Shown: positions 41,445 to 50,070 of the stretch, piece by piece
Numbering within the stretch: position 1 is the stretch's first letter
Layout of the letters: every line of letters starts with the position of its first letter
Assembly (NCBI RefSeq): GCF_013393385.1
Contig: NZ_AP023239.1
Location: forward strand, 124,001-188,000
Direction: 5' to 3'
DNA from: Paenibacillus sp. URB8-2
GTDB taxonomy: Bacteria > Bacillota > Bacilli > Paenibacillales > Paenibacillaceae
Length of the DNA: 64,000 bases
Notes under the pieces: generated by a model
What the model was told of the DNA's origin: nothing
What the model saw: the letters and a program-made list of their open reading frames with translations, nothing else
The model's database searches: none
Program-made: the position numbers and the translations under genes

Positions 41445-43298
41445 CTATTTGTTCTCGCGCGAATGCGGCTGGAACCAGACGGTGCGGAAGTCGAGCCACC
41501 CGCAGGAATTCAGATTGATTCCCTGAATCGAAGAATGGAGCCTTGTGTTGCTTTTCTTGTGCAGCAGAAACAGTACGCTGTAGGACTGGTGCAGCAGATC
41601 CTCCAGTTCATGGAGCCTCCGCCAGCGGCTGTTCCGGTCGGGGTCGGATAGTACGGCCAGAGCGGAAGCTTTTACCGTCTCCAGCATGCCGCCCTCCAAG
41701 GCGGAAGGGAAGAATCCTTTCTGCAGGTATAATTCCAGCTCATTAAACTCGTCGTCGCCGAGAGCAATCTCATACAGCTGGCAATCATCCTCCGGCGAAA
41801 AGCCCGGACCGCCCATATCCCCAGCTTTGCGCACTTGAATCTCCATGCGGATGCCGAAATCCCGGCAGCGCCGCTGAATCCACTGCGCGTCGGCGACATG
41901 GCTGCTGCGGGTCGCCAGCCGGACCGTTTCTCCCCGGTAGCCGCCCTGCTCCAATAGACGATAAATATCCGCTTCCTCCGGCGCCGGCTCCATTCGTTCG
42001 TGCGGGTCTTCGGCTATGCCCTGCTGAGTGCGGAATCCGAGCGCCGGATAAATCCGGTTCTCGCCGAGGTCCGCAATCATCTGCCTGCGGTCAATGATCA
42101 GATACATCGCCCGGCGGAAGGCGAGGCTCTTTTGGGGCCCTTCCTTGCGGCGGTTAAAGACCAGCATGCTGCAACCCGGCGAAACGGTCTCCACCTCGCG
42201 CCATTCGGCGTCCGGGCCGGCGCTTTTTCTCATATACCCATTGTACATATTCTGTTCTGTGCAGGAGGCGCCGGACCAATCCGGCTCTTTCAGCAGACCT
42301 GAATCCTGTTCGGACATAAAGAAGATCTCGACTCGGTCGATATGCGGCCTGCCCCGGAAATGGGAGGAGAAAGCCTCCAATATACATACGCTCTCATCAT
42401 AACGCGTCAACTTGAACGATCCGGTTCCCAAAGGCTGTTTCATAAAGGCCGGTTCGTCCGCCCCGCACAGGTCTGCGGGAAGAATGGACGACGCTTTGAC
42501 GGAAAGGACGTGCAGGAAGAGGTAATTGGGCTCTTTGAGCCGGATACGGACCGTCCTGCGGTCCAGCATATGGATATCCTCGATCCCCGCGAACAACCAG
42601 CTATGCTCGTATAGATCCGGGTTCAGCCGCAGCCGGTTGAAGGAGTAGATGACGTCCTCTGCCGTTACCTCCCTGCCGTGGTGGAAGCTGACGCCTTTTC
42701 TCAGATGGATGATCCATTCGCTGCAGTCCGGCGAGCTTTCCCAAAAGTGGGCGATGGAAGGCCGAAAGGTTTCGGTGGTCGGGTCGTACTCAACTAGCGT
42801 ATCGAAAATATGCCCGATAATATGCGAGTCGAAGGCAAAATAGATCGAAGCGGGATCAAGCGTCACAATGAAGCGCTGCACGGGGAACCGGAGTATATCC
42901 AGCATTGTGTCGGTAACCAGGGTCCGGGTAAAGCCCATTCCGCCCGAGAGCCATTCCAGAAACCGGTCTTTGACCTGCGCGGACTCGCCGAAACGGTCGA
43001 TCAGTTCAAGCGCTCCTTTGACATCGCCTTTATTCGTTTGGATTGTGGCTTCCTCAAGCAGGATATCTTGCGCGTCGGCCAGAAAAGCGAGCATGGAGGA
43101 ATTCCCCCGGCCAAGCCCCGGCTGCCAGCTGATCCATCCGAGATCCGACAGCTTGCGGAGGACCATTTTAACGTTGCGCGGCGTGCAGTGCCATATGTCG
43201 GTCAGCGCTTGAATCGTGGTTGGAAAGGGAGTGTTCAGCTCCCGGTCAACGTAGGACGATCTCAGCTCAAAAAATTGCAGAGCGGCCAGCAAAGGCAT
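41445..43298 (-). CDS. SgrR-like transcriptional regulator with a solute-binding-protein domain
   Basis: A 617-residue protein without signal peptide. Residues 1-110 form an SgrR-type N-terminal helix-turn-helix domain (FPTTIQALTDIWHCTPRNVKMVLRKLSDLGWISW). The rest resembles family 5 peptide/solute-binding proteins (DTLVEYDPTTETFRPSIAHFWESS, WIIHLRKGVSFHHGREVTAEDVIYSFNRL), used inside the cell as a ligand sensor. SgrR of enteric bacteria senses sugar-phosphate stress; the ligand here is unknown. The ATG lies very close to its AAAGGGGG site. The gene is divergent from the small gene at 43429, with an inverted repeat between them. Confidence 0.82.
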   Translation of the reverse strand: MPLLAALQFFELRSSYVDRELNTPFPTTIQALTDIWHCTPRNVKMVLRKLSDLGWISWQPGLGRGNSSMLAFLADAQDILLEEATIQTNKGDVKGALELIDRFGESAQVKDRFLEWLSGGMGFTRTLVTDTMLDILRFPVQRFIVTLDPASIYFAFDSHIIGHIFDTLVEYDPTTETFRPSIAHFWESSPDCSEWIIHLRKGVSFHHGREVTAEDVIYSFNRLRLNPDLYEHSWLFAGIEDIHMLDRRTVRIRLKEPNYLFLHVLSVKASSILPADLCGADEPAFMKQPLGTGSFKLTRYDESVCILEAFSSHFRGRPHIDRVEIFFMSEQDSGLLKEPDWSGASCTEQNMYNGYMRKSAGPDAEWREVETVSPGCSMLVFNRRKEGPQKSLAFRRAMYLIIDRRQMIADLGENRIYPALGFRTQQGIAEDPHERMEPAPEEADIYRLLEQGGYRGETVRLATRSSHVADAQWIQRRCRDFGIRMEIQVRKAGDMGGPGFSPEDDCQLYEIALGDDEFNELELYLQKGFFPSALEGGMLETVKASALAVLSDPDRNSRWRRLHELEDLLHQSYSVLFLLHKKSNTRLHSSIQGINLNSCGWLDFRTVWFQPHSRENK

Positions 43299-43341
43299 AC
43301 CCCCTTTGGTCAGTGGAAAAGGTGAAGCAGATAATTTGGAT

Positions 43342-43376
43342 TATACCCTTTTTACCCCTTTTGGAAAAGGTATACT
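43342..43376. promoter_or_regulatory. Inverted repeat and -10 box between the SgrR-like gene and the small gene
   Basis: TATACC (43342-43347) and GGTATA (43369-43374) are inverted around a segment containing CCTTTTGGAAAAGG. TATACT at 43371-43376 could be the -10 of the rightward gene. A candidate operator for the divergent regulator. Confidence 0.4.
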
Positions 43377-43428
43377 AAAAGTAACATCCGGATGTAAGTA
43401 TCTGGCAAAGAAAGGGGCGGGATCACCT

Positions 43429-43605
43429 ATGATTCATCCTGTAATCGCGGAAATGCTGATGGAGAAGGACCGGCTTAAGCTTGAATCTCTGGCGGACGGA
43501 CATTGGAGAAGGCAGGAGGCCGAGAACGGCAGGAGCAGGCCGATGCGGCGCGTAACAGGGGCTCTTTGGTCCTTGGCTTTTAAAAGAATGCGCAGAATGT
43601 TGTGA
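43429..43605 (+). CDS. Small hypothetical protein, 58 residues
   Basis: MIHPVIAEMLMEKDRLKL begins a short, basic protein ending FKRMRRML, with about one residue in five Arg or Lys. I do not recognise a family. GGGGCGGG lies about 8 bases before ATG 43429 and a -10-like TATACT about 55 bases before. An open extension upstream to 43306 lacks a ribosome-binding site and would include the promoter region. It lies between the SgrR-like regulator and the DUF438 gene. It could be a membrane- or nucleic-acid-associated peptide, but nothing shows this. Confidence 0.45.
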   Translation: MIHPVIAEMLMEKDRLKLESLADGHWRRQEAENGRSRPMRRVTGALWSLAFKRMRRML

Positions 43606-43673
43606 CGCGACTGGAAAGGCCGGTCCAACCTGTGACCCACATCATAAAATATGCTGTTCCCCCTATGATACAA

Positions 43674-43688
43674 TGAGAATAATTCTCA
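43674..43688. promoter_or_regulatory. Fur/PerR-box-like 7-1-7 palindrome
   Basis: TGAGAATAATTCTCA is a perfect 7-1-7 inverted repeat. It differs from the Bacillus Fur core TGATAATNATTATCA by one base per arm. It lies 96 bases before the DUF438 gene and overlaps the 3' end of a -10-like TACAAT (43669-43674). Confidence 0.65.
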
Positions 43689-43783
43689 ATTAGGACAACG
43701 AGCTGTGCGGCAGGTTCCGCTCAAAACGGTCTGCGGCATAGAAGACGGACAGCACATTTTTTCGAAAAAAGGGGAGAGAACGC

Positions 43784-44581
43784 ATGAGCAAACAGATTAG
43801 CCGGCCTGTAACGGAAGTCTCGCAGGAAAGCCGCCGCCGGGAAATGCTGAAAGAGGTTATCGAGGATCTGCATGCGGGCAAGTCGGTGGACGAGGTGAAG
43901 GCGAGGTTCGAGGAAGCGGTGGCCGGAATTAACGTGTTCGAGATCGCGGCCATGGAGAATGCGCTGATTAAGGAAGATGGAGTTCCTGCGGTTGAAATTC
44001 GGCGTCTATGCGCCGTGCATGAAGCCGTTTTTCAGGGTACAGTCCAGGAGATTCACCGTTTTTCGAAGCCTGAGGATCAGCCGGGGCATCCTGTACACAC
44101 ATTCAAGCGGGAAAACCGGGATGTCGAGCGTCTCGTCAATTTTAAGCTGAAGCTTCACGCGAACAAGTTCCAAAAGAACGACAGCCCTGAGAATGCCCGT
44201 AAGCTGCTGGATGATCTCGCTCTGCTGTTTGATCTCGACAAGCACTACCGGCGCAAGGAGGATTTGCTGTTTCCTTATTTGAAGAAGCACGGAGCCTATG
44301 GGACGTCCTCCGTCATGTGGGGCGCCGATGACGCTATCCGCAGCATGATCAAGGACGCCAGAACCATGCTTATGCCTTATAGAGGCCGCAAAACAGAGGT
44401 TGGCGAAGTGCTGTCCCGAATGAATCGGGAAGTCAACGAAATGATCTATAAGGAAGAGCAGGTTCTTCTTCCGGCGGCGCTTGAGATACTAACGGAAAAG
44501 GAATGGCTTGGCATTGCCAAGGCAAGCGCCGAAATCGGCTACTGTATGTCGGTGCCGGAGGAGGAATGGGTGCCGGAGTGA
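43784..44581 (+). CDS. DUF438 / hemerythrin-like domain protein
   Basis: A 265-residue cytoplasmic protein. The N-terminal 75 residues are a DUF438-type helical region (LKEVIEDLHAGKSVDEVKARFEEAV). The remainder resembles a four-helix hemerythrin-like fold with candidate iron ligands in HPVHTFKREN, LDKHYRRKEDLLFPYLKKHG and EMIYKEEQVLLPAAL. Many DUF438 proteins carry a C-terminal PAS domain and exceed 400 residues; it is absent here. GGGGAGAG precedes ATG 43784. The Fur-box-like site upstream fits an iron-linked or nitric-oxide-linked role, as inferred. Confidence 0.75.
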   Translation: MSKQISRPVTEVSQESRRREMLKEVIEDLHAGKSVDEVKARFEEAVAGINVFEIAAMENALIKEDGVPAVEIRRLCAVHEAVFQGTVQEIHRFSKPEDQPGHPVHTFKRENRDVERLVNFKLKLHANKFQKNDSPENARKLLDDLALLFDLDKHYRRKEDLLFPYLKKHGAYGTSSVMWGADDAIRSMIKDARTMLMPYRGRKTEVGEVLSRMNREVNEMIYKEEQVLLPAALEILTEKEWLGIAKASAEIGYCMSVPEEEWVPE

Positions 44582-44637
44582 ACAGCAAATAATAATGAAG
44601 AGCGGGCACAGGCCCCGCTGCTCGGAGGGTAGGCTGG

Positions 44638-44664
44638 CCATCTGCCGCAAGGCGGGTGGTTTTT
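44638..44664 (+). terminator. Terminator after the DUF438 gene
   Basis: A 9-bp stem with G-U pairs (44638-44646 with 44651-44659) and a GCAA tetraloop is followed by five T residues. Confidence 0.7.
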
Positions 44665-44737
44665 CTGCACTCTTTTTCCTTTTTATACAACTTTCGGACT
44701 TTGGCGGTCGCCTCCGACCCGGGTGTGCCGCCTTTCC

Positions 44738-44766
44738 TTGACCGCAGGGAACGCTTCTATTATAGT
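44738..44766 (+). promoter_or_regulatory. Promoter of glcK (and probably rapZ-yvcK-whiA)
   Basis: TTGACC at 44738-44743 and TATAGT at 44761-44766 have a 17-nt spacer, a near-consensus sigma-A promoter about 50 bases before the glucokinase start. Confidence 0.75.
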
Positions 44767-44815
44767 GGGTAACGTGGGATTTACTATTTTAGTTTAGAAG
44801 AAGGTGGCTTGTTAC

Positions 44816-45766
44816 ATGTCGGAAAATATCTACGTAGGCGTGGATTTGGGCGGAACCGCAATTAAGGTGGGCATTTGCAATGACGAAGGTCATTTGCTTC
44901 ACACCTATGAAGGGCCTACTGGAACCCAGGACGGTGTCGATACCGTCATTGACAACATCGAAAAGTACGTGCGTCAAATTGTCGCTGATTCACCTTATGA
45001 ATGGGATCAGCTTGTCGGTGTTGGAGCGGGAGTAGCCGGTTTCACGAACATTCGTGAAGGCATTATCATTCTTGCGCCTAACATAGGATTCAGAGACGTG
45101 CCGATTCGTTCCATTTTGGAAGATCGCTTGAACAAGCCCGTCAAAATAGACAATGATGCCAATGTGGCGGCGCTTGGCGAAGCTTGGAGCGGTGCCGGGC
45201 GGGGCATCGAGAACTGCGTATGCTATACGCTGGGGACCGGCGTCGGCGGCGGCATTATTATAAACGGTAAAATTTATCAAGGATTCTCCGGCCTTGCCGG
45301 CGAGCTCGGCCATATTTCCGTGGTTCCTGATCTGGAAGCGATTCAGTGCGGCTGCGGGAAGATGGGCTGTTTGGAAACCGTTTCCTCGGCGACAGGCATC
45401 ATTCGTATGGCGACCGACGCGGTAGCGCGGGGCGACCGCACAACGCTTGCGGCGGAGGAAAAAATCGCCGCCAAGGAAGTATTCGATGCGGCCAAAGCCG
45501 GGGACGAAGTGGCGCTGCGTATCATAAACCGGGCCGCATTTTACCTCGGCAAGTCGATGGCGGCGGTCGCTGCCGTGCTGAATCCCGAGGTGTTCATCAT
45601 CGGCGGCGGCGTATCCAAGGCCGGTGAAATCCTGTTTGAGGAAATTCGCCGAGTGTACGCGCAATTGGCGCCCGATCCGCTTCAAAAGGACGTAAAAATT
45701 ATCCCCGCGCTCCTCGGAAACGATGCGGGTATTGTCGGAGCGGCCGGCCTTCTGCTGCGTTCTTAG
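44816..45766 (+). CDS. glcK: ROK-family glucokinase
   Basis: Phosphorylates glucose to glucose-6-phosphate. The 316-residue protein starts at ATG 44816 (MSENIYVGVDLGGTAIKVG); AAGAAGGTGG lies upstream, and a GTG at 44804 overlaps that site. Motifs are the ATP-phosphate loop DLGGTAIKVGI, the substrate residues in IDNDANVAALGE, GTGVGGGIIING and the ROK zinc motif CGCGKMGCLE. It lies 44 bases before rapZ, an arrangement that links sugar phosphorylation to the rapZ-yvcK regulatory genes. Confidence 0.94.
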   Translation: MSENIYVGVDLGGTAIKVGICNDEGHLLHTYEGPTGTQDGVDTVIDNIEKYVRQIVADSPYEWDQLVGVGAGVAGFTNIREGIIILAPNIGFRDVPIRSILEDRLNKPVKIDNDANVAALGEAWSGAGRGIENCVCYTLGTGVGGGIIINGKIYQGFSGLAGELGHISVVPDLEAIQCGCGKMGCLETVSSATGIIRMATDAVARGDRTTLAAEEKIAAKEVFDAAKAGDEVALRIINRAAFYLGKSMAAVAAVLNPEVFIIGGGVSKAGEILFEEIRRVYAQLAPDPLQKDVKIIPALLGNDAGIVGAAGLLLRS

Positions 45767-45810
45767 GAAACTGAAATAATTCATACACTAATTCTAGGGA
45801 GGGAAGCTTA

Positions 45811-46710
45811 ATGACCGAAGAGGAGAATATTCCGTCGGCTGCGGACACCCTGATCATTATTACCGGAATGTCGGGAGCGGGCAAGACCATCGCCGTGCAG
45901 AGCCTCGAAGATCTTGGATTTTTCTGCGTCGATAATCTTCCGCCCGTCCTGATCCCCAAATTCGCGGAGCTGATTGAGCAGTCCAAAGGGAAAATCGCGA
46001 AAGTGGCGCTCGTCATTGACCTGCGGGGCCGCGAGTTTTTCACCGCCCTGTCGGAATCGTTGCATTTGATCAAGGATCATTTTACGATCGGCTGCGAGAT
46101 TCTGTTTCTGGACGCCACCGATTCCGTACTGGTGCAGCGCTACAAAGAAAGCCGGCGTCGTCATCCGCTTGCTCCGAAGGGCATGCCGCTCGACGGTATC
46201 CGGCTGGAGCGCAATATGCTGGAGGAGCTTAAGAATTCGGCCACGCAGGTTATTGATACGAGCAGTATGAAGCCTGCCCAGCTCAAGGAGAAGATTGTCT
46301 CCCGTTACTCCCATTTGGGGAAAAGCACGCTTTCCGTCAATATCACTTCTTTCGGCTTCAAATACGGCATTCCAATCGACGCGGATCTTGTGTTTGACGT
46401 CCGCTTTTTGCCTAATCCGCACTATGTGGACCACCTTCGGCCCCACACGGGACAAGACAGCGATGTATATGATTATGTAATGAAGTGGCCCGAGACGCAG
46501 GCATTTCTGACGAAGCTGCTCGATATGCTGCATTTTCTGATTCCCCAATACCGCAAGGAAGGCAAGGCCCAGATCATCATCGGCATCGGCTGCACCGGCG
46601 GAAAGCACCGCTCTGTGGCCATTTCCGAATATTTGGGTAAAATGCTGGGGGTAAGCGAGACGGAAACCGTATCGGTCAGCCACCGGGATGCCGAACGCGA
46701 CAGGCATTAA
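45811..46710 (+). CDS. rapZ: RNase adapter / nucleotide-binding protein RapZ (YvcJ)
   Basis: A 299-residue P-loop protein that binds ATP/GTP. In enteric bacteria RapZ guides RNase E to small RNAs controlling glucosamine-6-phosphate synthase; in Bacillus YvcJ affects competence. Walker A is GMSGAGKT at 19-26, followed by [13 protein letters not shown], and the C-terminal domain has [20 protein letters not shown] and [21 protein letters not shown] precedes ATG 45811. It is followed by yvcK and whiA as in nearly all Firmicutes. Confidence 0.95.
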   Translation: MTEEENIPSAADTLIIITGMSGAGKTIAVQSLEDLGFFCVDNLPPVLIPKFAELIEQSKGKIAKVALVIDLRGREFFTALSESLHLIKDHFTIGCEILFLDATDSVLVQRYKESRRRHPLAPKGMPLDGIRLERNMLEELKNSATQVIDTSSMKPAQLKEKIVSRYSHLGKSTLSVNITSFGFKYGIPIDADLVFDVRFLPNPHYVDHLRPHTGQDSDVYDYVMKWPETQAFLTKLLDMLHFLIPQYRKEGKAQIIIGIGCTGGKHRSVAISEYLGKMLGVSETETVSVSHRDAERDRH

Positions 46711-46729
46711 GGAGAGAAGGGATCTAATC

Positions 46730-47710
46730 GTGGCTGAACAACCGGGACAGCGTCCGCGAATCGTCGTCATGGGCGGCGGCACCGGCCTGTCCGTTATGCT
46801 TCGCGGCTTGAAAGAAAAGCCGCTGGATATTACCGCAATCGTAACGGTGGCCGATGACGGCGGTAGCTCCGGCATCCTGCGCAGCGAGCTGCAAATGCCG
46901 CCGCCGGGCGATATCCGCAACGTATTGACGGCGATGGCCGATGTCGAGCCGCTGATGGCCGACATTATGAAGTACCGCTTCAGCAGCGGAGAGGGCCTTG
47001 CCGGGCACAGTCTCGGCAATCTGATTTTGGCCGCGCTTACCGATATATCCGGCGATTTCGTCACCGCCGTCCGGGAACTGAGCCGGGTCTTCGCCGTGAG
47101 GGGGCGGGTGCTGCCGGCCGCCGGCGAAGCGGTGGTGCTGAGTGCGGAGATGGAGGATGGCACGGTCGTAAAGGGAGAATCCAAGATTCCAGAAGCCGGG
47201 GGCAAAATCAAGCGGGTCTTTCTGGACCCGCCCGATGTCGAGCCGCTGCCGGAGGCGCTGGAGGCGATCCGGTCCGCCGATGCCATTCTGCTCGGTCCCG
47301 GCAGCCTGTACACCAGCATTTTGCCGAATCTGCTTGTGCCGAAGCTGGCGGAGGCGGTTGTAGCCTCTAACGCGGTCAAGATGTTCATCTGCAACGTGAT
47401 GACCCAACCGGGGGAAACGGATAACTATACGGTAAGCGACCATTTGCAGGCCGTGTACGATCATATCGGAATGCATTTGTTCGATTATGTCATCGTTAAT
47501 AATGGCGAGATTCCGCCCGAAGTGCAGCGCAAATACGCTGAACAAGGGGCGCGTCCAGTCGGACTGGACACGAAAGCCATAGATGATCAGCGCTATAAGC
47601 TTATTGCCGACAAACTGGTTTTATTCCGCACCTATTTGCGGCATGATACGGATAAGCTGAGCCATCATATTTATCAACTGGTTCAGGATTGGATAACACG
47701 AAAGAGGTGA
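46730..47710 (+). CDS. yvcK: Gluconeogenesis factor YvcK (CofD-like)
   Basis: A CofD-related protein that binds UDP-sugars and is needed for growth on gluconeogenic carbon sources and for cell shape in Bacillus. GTG 46730 gives 326 residues; GGAGAGAAGGG lies upstream, while an earlier start at 46688 is inside rapZ. The motifs [33 protein letters not shown] and [17 protein letters not shown] mark the CofD fold. It lies 19 bases after rapZ. Confidence 0.94.
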   Translation: MAEQPGQRPRIVVMGGGTGLSVMLRGLKEKPLDITAIVTVADDGGSSGILRSELQMPPPGDIRNVLTAMADVEPLMADIMKYRFSSGEGLAGHSLGNLILAALTDISGDFVTAVRELSRVFAVRGRVLPAAGEAVVLSAEMEDGTVVKGESKIPEAGGKIKRVFLDPPDVEPLPEALEAIRSADAILLGPGSLYTSILPNLLVPKLAEAVVASNAVKMFICNVMTQPGETDNYTVSDHLQAVYDHIGMHLFDYVIVNNGEIPPEVQRKYAEQGARPVGLDTKAIDDQRYKLIADKLVLFRTYLRHDTDKLSHHIYQLVQDWITRKR

Positions 47711-47715
47711 GAACC

Positions 47716-48645
47716 TTGTCTTTTGCGGCGCTAACCAAAAAAGAACTGACGATGGTCGAGAGCGGCCCCTGCTGCGAGAAAGCGGAGATGTCCGCGCTGA
47801 TCCGGATGAACGGATCGGTGCAGCTTTCAAGCAAAAGGATCGTCCTCGACATCTCAACAGAGAATGCCGCGATTGCAAGGCGGATTTATTCCTTGCTTAA
47901 GAAATATTACCAGGTTCATACCGAGCTTCTCGTGCGTAAAAAAATGCGTTTGAAGAAAAATAACGTCTATATCGTCCGAATCCCCGCCCGTGTGGAGGAA
48001 ATTCTGAACGACCTCAGAATCGTCTCGGAGGGCTTCATGTTTACGGACGGCATTGACGACAGCATTGTCCACAAGAACTGCTGCAAACGCGCGTACCTGC
48101 GCGGCGCTTTTATGGCGGGAGGCTCGGTGAACAATCCCGAAGGTTCGTCATACCATCTGGAGATCGCCTCCATGTATGAGGAGCACTGCAAGGCGCTGGT
48201 TGAGCTGGCGGGGGAGTTTCATCTTAACGCCCGCTGCATCGAGCGCAAGAAGGGATTCATCCTCTACATCAAGGAAGGCGAGAAGATCATCGAGTTCCTG
48301 AACCTGATCGGCGCCCATCAGGCCTTGTTCAAATTCGAGGATGTGCGCATTATGCGCGACATGCGAAACTCCGTCAATCGGATTGTGAACTGCGAGACCG
48401 CCAATCTCAACAAGACGATCAGCGCGGCGGTGCGCCAGATTGAGAACATCAAGTTTCTGGAGAAGGAAATGGGACTCGAGAATCTGCCCGACAAGCTGCG
48501 TGAAGTGGCGGAGGTCCGGCTGGCCCATCCCGATATCAATCTGAAGGAAGTCGGTGAAATGCTGAAAGGAAGCGTCAGCAAATCCGGCGTCAACCATCGA
48601 CTGCGCAAGATCGACGAGTTGGCGGAGAAGCTTCGAGGCGAATGA
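47716..48645 (+). CDS. whiA: DNA-binding protein WhiA
   Basis: A 309-residue protein with an N-terminal LAGLIDADG-homing-endonuclease-like fold (residues about 15-210, [21 protein letters not shown] core) and a C-terminal helix-turn-helix ([24 protein letters not shown]). It is required for sporulation in actinomycetes and influences cell division and chromosome segregation in Bacillus. Start TTG 47716 ([11 protein letters not shown]) matches homologues and follows GAGGTGAG. Other in-frame starts overlap the yvcK end. Confidence 0.93.
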   Translation: MSFAALTKKELTMVESGPCCEKAEMSALIRMNGSVQLSSKRIVLDISTENAAIARRIYSLLKKYYQVHTELLVRKKMRLKKNNVYIVRIPARVEEILNDLRIVSEGFMFTDGIDDSIVHKNCCKRAYLRGAFMAGGSVNNPEGSSYHLEIASMYEEHCKALVELAGEFHLNARCIERKKGFILYIKEGEKIIEFLNLIGAHQALFKFEDVRIMRDMRNSVNRIVNCETANLNKTISAAVRQIENIKFLEKEMGLENLPDKLREVAEVRLAHPDINLKEVGEMLKGSVSKSGVNHRLRKIDELAEKLRGE

Positions 48646-48656
48646 TTATTTTCTTC

Positions 48657-48685
48657 TAGTGTCGTTTAGGTTATAATGATATAAT
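48657..48685 (+). promoter_or_regulatory. Candidate promoter of the HPr-family gene
   Basis: Two overlapping TATAAT hexamers lie at 48672-48677 and 48680-48685. The -35 regions are weak (TAGTGT at 48657-48662 for the second). They suggest a separate promoter in addition to read-through from whiA. Confidence 0.4.
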
Positions 48686-48742
48686 ATGATAAAATTTACT
48701 GTGAAATTTTTGGGCACATCTTAATTAGGGGGTAAGCGTTTC

Positions 48743-49012
48743 ATGACAAAGCACCCGGTAGTCGTCCGGTTGAAGACGGGGCTCCATGCTCGGCCGGCAG
48801 CATTGTTCGTGCAGGAAGCCAACAAGTTCTCATCTGAGATTTTCGTCGAAAAAGACGATAAAAAAGTTAACGCCAAAAGCATTATGGGGATTATGAGCCT
48901 TGCGATCAGCTCCGGCACGGAGATTTATATCAGCGCGGAAGGCGCGGATGCCGATCAGGCCGTAACCGCGTTGACGAGCCTTGTCAGCAAGGAAGAGCTG
49001 GAGAATCAATAA
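48743..49012 (+). CDS. crh: HPr-family phosphocarrier at the crh locus, with His15 and Ser46
   Basis: An 89-residue phosphocarrier-fold protein in the place of Bacillus crh (after whiA). His15 is present in TGLHARPAALF, as is Ser46 in KSIMGIMSLAI, the HprK site. Bacillus Crh has Gln15 and cannot carry phosphate for the PTS, so this protein looks like a functional HPr or a Crh that kept the PTS histidine. AGGGGG precedes ATG 48743 and a terminator follows. The gene symbol reflects location only; ptsH is the alternative. Confidence 0.85.
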   Translation: MTKHPVVVRLKTGLHARPAALFVQEANKFSSEIFVEKDDKKVNAKSIMGIMSLAISSGTEIYISAEGADADQAVTALTSLVSKEELENQ

Positions 49013-49048
49013 CAGTATCCGCAGCACAGCCCTATTTATGGTATGACC

Positions 49049-49075
49049 AAAAAGCCCTTTGAGGGCTTTTTTTAT
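49049..49075 (+). terminator. Terminator after the HPr-family gene
   Basis: AAAAAGCCCT/AGGGCTTTTT (49049-49058 with 49062-49071) with a 3-nt loop and T-run. Confidence 0.9.
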
Positions 49076-49163
49076 TTTTGTCCCCGTGCAACATTTGCCA
49101 GGCCTTCTCGTCTAGTAGGTACAATCGTTAGTCACGCAAATCCAATAAAGGAGGATGGCAAAA

Positions 49164-49919
49164 ATGAAGGGATGGATCAAGTCGGTCCTGACAGTATTCG
49201 TTGCAGGAAGCTTAATGGTGGGAGGAGTTGCGCTCAGCGGTGGATTAAAGCAGCCGGAGAAGGCTTACGCCGAAGAGGCGCAGAAGAATATCGTCAGTGT
49301 CGTGGGCAAAGGAGAACTGTCGATGAAGCCGGATATCGTCTATCTGTCGATCGGAGTCGATACTTCGGCGAAAACCGCCCAGGAAGCCCAGAAGTCCAAT
49401 GGGGCAAAAATTCAAAAATTGACAGCGCTGCTCAAGAATACATGGGGTATTAGTGATAAAGATATTCAAACCAGCGAGTTCTTCGTACAGCCGAACTATA
49501 CGTACAACGATAAGGAAGGCCAGCAAGTGAAAGGCTATAACGCGCATCATGTTTTGCAGGTTGCATACCGCGATCTGACCAAGGTGGGCTCGCTGCTCGA
49601 TGCGGCTTCCGAGGCGGGCGCCAACAATATCGGCAATGCCCGTTTTGCGGTGGAAGACACTTCGGCCTTCGAGGCGCAGGTGATTGAGAAGGCGATGGCC
49701 AACGCCGACGTGAAAGCGGCCGCGATTGCCAAAGCCGCCAAGAGAACGCTTGGACAGGTGCTGACCGTCAGCCAGAACGATGGGGGCGCGGGCCCGATAT
49801 TATATGAACAGAACGCCAAAATGATGTACGGCGCCGCCGATAGCGCCGCCAGTACCGCAGTCCAGCCGGGAGAAGTGAAGATTACGACTCAGCTTAGCGT
49901 CATGTATCAATTAAACTAG
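49164..49919 (+). CDS. Secreted SIMPL-domain (DUF541) protein
   Basis: A 251-residue exported protein. The first 38 residues form a signal peptide with a Lys-containing start, a hydrophobic core (VLTVFVAGSLMVGGVALSG) and a likely cleavage after AYA. The mature part is a SIMPL/DUF541 domain (VVGKGELSMKPDIVYLSIGVDT, LQVAYRDLTKVGSLLDAASEAGANN). Its function is unclear; relatives include periplasmic and outer-envelope stress proteins. ATG 49164 is 9 bases after AAAGGAGG, whereas ATG 49155 directly abuts it. Confidence 0.85.
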   Translation: MKGWIKSVLTVFVAGSLMVGGVALSGGLKQPEKAYAEEAQKNIVSVVGKGELSMKPDIVYLSIGVDTSAKTAQEAQKSNGAKIQKLTALLKNTWGISDKDIQTSEFFVQPNYTYNDKEGQQVKGYNAHHVLQVAYRDLTKVGSLLDAASEAGANNIGNARFAVEDTSAFEAQVIEKAMANADVKAAAIAKAAKRTLGQVLTVSQNDGGAGPILYEQNAKMMYGAADSAASTAVQPGEVKITTQLSVMYQLN

Positions 49920-50070
49920 CAGGGCGGAGTATCCAATAGACAGACATAGAGAGGCTTTTGTCGCATGCTTGGGGGCGGAAAGGCCTCTTTGCTGTCGCGC
50001 TGCCATCTATATAATGGAAAGTGTGGGCAACGAAATCACATAAATGGGAGCGGAAAAGGAGAATTATACC

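Noticed and set aside
45808..47394. 528-codon minus-strand frame opposite rapZ and yvcK
   Set aside because: Shadow of two well-supported genes; no ribosome-binding site or domain.
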